This document shows positions 63,101 through 64,000 of a stretch of 64,000 nt of DNA, in pieces (the first letter of the stretch is position 1; every line of letters starts with the position of its first letter). Made by a program: the position numbers and the translations under genes. Below the pieces are notes generated by a model. It saw nothing but the letters and a program-made list of their open reading frames with translations. It had not been told where the DNA came from and ran no database searches. Source of the DNA: Mucilaginibacter sp. SJ (GTDB lineage Bacteria; Bacteroidota; Bacteroidia; Sphingobacteriales; Sphingobacteriaceae); assembly GCF_028993635.1 (NCBI RefSeq), contig NZ_CP118631.1, forward strand, positions 4,154,001-4,218,000, in the 5' to 3' direction.

Positions 63101-64000
63101 CGTTTTGTGCCAATGGCGATCCTGCACCCATAACAGGAAGTGTTCCGACGGGAGGCGATGGTACTTATTCCTATCAATGGCAAAAGTCAACCGATAATAT
63201 ATCGTTTACAGATATATCCGGGGCAGTGGGAAAAAATTATGACCCCGGCGTCATAACAGCAACAACTTATTACAGGCGTTTGGTTACCTCGGGTTCGTGT
63301 ATTATGCCACTTGCAGGCAATACAGTAATAGTAACGGTCGAAACAGCAATAGCAGGCAATAATATAACAGCACCTGCGGTAACTTCATTTTGTATCACCG
63401 GTGATGCATCAACTATAACCGGAAGAAACCCAACGGGTGGTAACGGGGTATTCAAATACCAATGGCAAATTTCCACCGATAATACCGTTTTTAAGGATAT
63501 TCAGGGGGCAACGCTGAGAGATTATGACCCGGCGCCTGTCAATGTCAATACTTATTATCGCCGTAAAGCGTTGTCAGGCAGCTGTATTACACCGTCGATT
63601 AGTAATGTGGTGCGTATTATTATCCTGGCTGTTCCGGCTACTCCTGTGTTTGCGGGTACTCCGCCTGTAATTTGTCCGGGTGCTTCGGCAACTATAGTTA
63701 TCAGTGCCCCGCAGACCGGGATTATCTATAACTGGTATAGTTCTTCAGCAAAAGATAACCTGCTATTTAGCGGTACATCATTTCCTACGGGGACACTAAA
63801 CACAGCAACAAGCTATTATGTTGAGGCATCTAATGGCATCTGCAGCAGTGCCCTCGCTCCAATACAGGTAAGCATGGCGCCAATACCAACTGCCCCGGCA
63901 TTGGTTGAAAACCCCGTTAGGGTTTGTGCAGGTTTAACAGCCACGCTTAAGATCCAGAACCCGCAGACAGGCTTTACCTATAACTGGTATAGCAACGCTA
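60199..64000 (+). CDS. Giant secreted repeat protein, 3' truncated by window edge
   Basis: At least 1267 codons; the frame is open to base 64000. A signal peptide (LFLLLLFGVFFTPFAGLG) is followed by ~430 residues of SBBP-like beta-propeller repeats (VDFDPTP, LIWAKSMGG, VDFDPSS). After a ~100-residue domain, five tandem Ig-like repeats of 95-97 residues occupy 62221-~63650; each starts near [TA]APA-x-x-[TN]-[FL]-C and has YxYQWQ-S-[AT]-[DN]-N and the YYRR strand. Further Ig-like modules (TYNWYS) continue to the edge. A type IX sorting domain is expected beyond the window. Confidence 0.88.
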   Translation, partial: MPNPVTKLFLLLLFGVFFTPFAGLGQISKPQWVDDIGGSDANSIPSAVKIDKQNNVYVTGLFSGTVDFDPTPTGVYNLSTAGGINDFDIYVAKYTPAGKLIWAKSMGGGGIDQVNSMTIDNNGNPTISGQYDSNFMDADPGNGVFTLTNNGDKDEFIIQLTTNGAFSWAKSIGGGATDYGGKIVADSQGNVVGVSQFQGSVTVGGQTYSAPGGFSGMAVKFSPTGNPVWVLNLADAVNSEAHNCAIDANDNVIVSGVFSSTVNFNPLGTPYNINANGASTFIAKYNKNGILIWVKTIAGSVTSNNTNLCVNSKNEIYIDGPFSSPLIFNTGISLSPQGQRDIFLAKFSAAGDLLAANDVGGTYAHIYNYGIVASKNDDIYLSGYFDGTIDFDPSSTSVAPVSYHGNQDLFLAKYDSDLNYKWAFSAGSPNCSNTLGRNVEIDNNNDVLLVGSFCSTVDFDATTCSDLMLTAKSTARDSFVGKYVQSTATANLKITAFSIPGQSIPAVIDQSKLLITVTVPAGTDVKALKPNITVPGGVTLSPASAVAENFTDPVSYKLTGNNCNSLNYTVKVVFATNTVNTKSICSGAATVLVGNVVAPVPGSYVWQINNNNSWVNAPGTINNKDYATSALTNNTALNIVYSLRRQTNTGGTIAYDSYYDVTVQPAAAISNNVVTAPAVATFCSSADAAVITGSTPAGGNGTYTYQWQKSADNTTFTDITGATAKNYDPPATNITTYYRRIVTSGTCTLPVTGTAVIIKVEPVLAANSITAPAVNLFCSATDAAIITGSTPTGGDGIYTYQWQSSADNITFTAINGATAKDYDPPLVSVTTYFRRLVVSGVCTAPLASNITSIQIQGTTPVINNLITAPAAVTFCVSGDPAVIAGNVPSGGTGAFTYQWQSSANNITFIDIAGATGQSYDPGPVNTDTYYRRIASSGSCVLPVVSNVAGVKMLPAIAGNTIAAPAITTFCANGDPAPITGSVPTGGDGTYSYQWQKSTDNISFTDISGAVGKNYDPGVITATTYYRRLVTSGSCIMPLAGNTVIVTVETAIAGNNITAPAVTSFCITGDASTITGRNPTGGNGVFKYQWQISTDNTVFKDIQGATLRDYDPAPVNVNTYYRRKALSGSCITPSISNVVRIIILAVPATPVFAGTPPVICPGASATIVISAPQTGIIYNWYSSSAKDNLLFSGTSFPTGTLNTATSYYVEASNGICSSALAPIQVSMAPIPTAPALVENPVRVCAGLTATLKIQNPQTGFTYNWYSNA
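62221..63650 (+). repeat. Five tandem ~285-bp coding repeats
   Basis: Repeat starts at 62221, 62506, 62797, 63082 and 63367 (285, 291, 285 and 285 bp). All are in frame within the giant secreted protein; the copies are diverged. Confidence 0.85.

Overview
The window reads as a chromosomal stretch of a Bacteroidota bacterium, most likely a Sphingobacteriaceae genus such as Mucilaginibacter or Pedobacter. This rests on promoters of the TTG-N18-20-TAnnTTTG type, near absence of Shine-Dalgarno sequences, type IX secretion C-terminal domains, a TonB-dependent receptor with a carboxypeptidase-like N-domain, M56/BlaI and LytTR/LytS pairs, and several intergenic hairpin repeats typical of that family. 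The genus is inference; no rRNA gene is present.

Layout. 1-2.2 kb: 3' end of a GH30 glycosidase, a divergent Lrp/AsnC regulator, and a transcription unit with its own promoter and terminator that makes two unusual class II tRNA-like RNAs. 2.5-8.9 kb: a five-part ThuA / sugar dehydrogenase / PKD / cytochrome c / CBM lipoprotein, a porin-like protein, a small CsbD-like protein and an S41 protease. 9-15 kb: two paralogous secreted proteins around an OmpA-type lipoprotein, a DUF5990 protein, a DtxR-type regulator, two small secreted proteins and pyruvate dehydrogenase E1 beta. 15-28.6 kb: membrane DUF4153 and DUF5009 proteins, pdxA, rsmA, a DUF4198 protein, a fused 2-oxoacid dehydrogenase E1 alpha-beta, a broken alpha/beta-hydrolase-like gene, a tetrapyrrole-methylase-type methyltransferase and a flavin monooxygenase. 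28.6-37.6 kb: a type IX secreted protein, an acyltransferase, a LytTR two-component pair, miaE, two FKBP lipoproteins and aspS.

37.7-41.2 kb is a thiamine uptake operon: promoter, TPP riboswitch, TonB-dependent receptor and PnuT. The riboswitch carries an 86-nt hairpin-repeat insertion between helices P2 and P4. 41.5-51.3 kb holds an acyl-CoA-dehydrogenase-fold protein, an ECF sigma / membrane protein / DUF4097 operon, an AraC regulator, two short-chain dehydrogenases, an NTF2-like protein, a Crp/Fnr regulator and a 3-hydroxyisobutyrate-dehydrogenase-like enzyme, with many repeats between them, including a MITE nested in an older repeat. 51.5-55.9 kb: GIY-YIG protein, MBL/beta-CASP nuclease, and a BlaI / M56 pair whose peptidase carries two TonB domains and a plug-like domain. 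56-60.1 kb: a surface-polysaccharide operon (methyltransferase, glycosyltransferase, TylF-type methyltransferase, flippase). From 60.2 kb a giant secreted repeat protein runs off the window.

The most unusual signals are the tRNA-like pair (covarying acceptor stems and extended variable arms, Leu-type body, GUC at the anticodon position together with the Asp identity bases), the interrupted TPP riboswitch, and the nested MITE.
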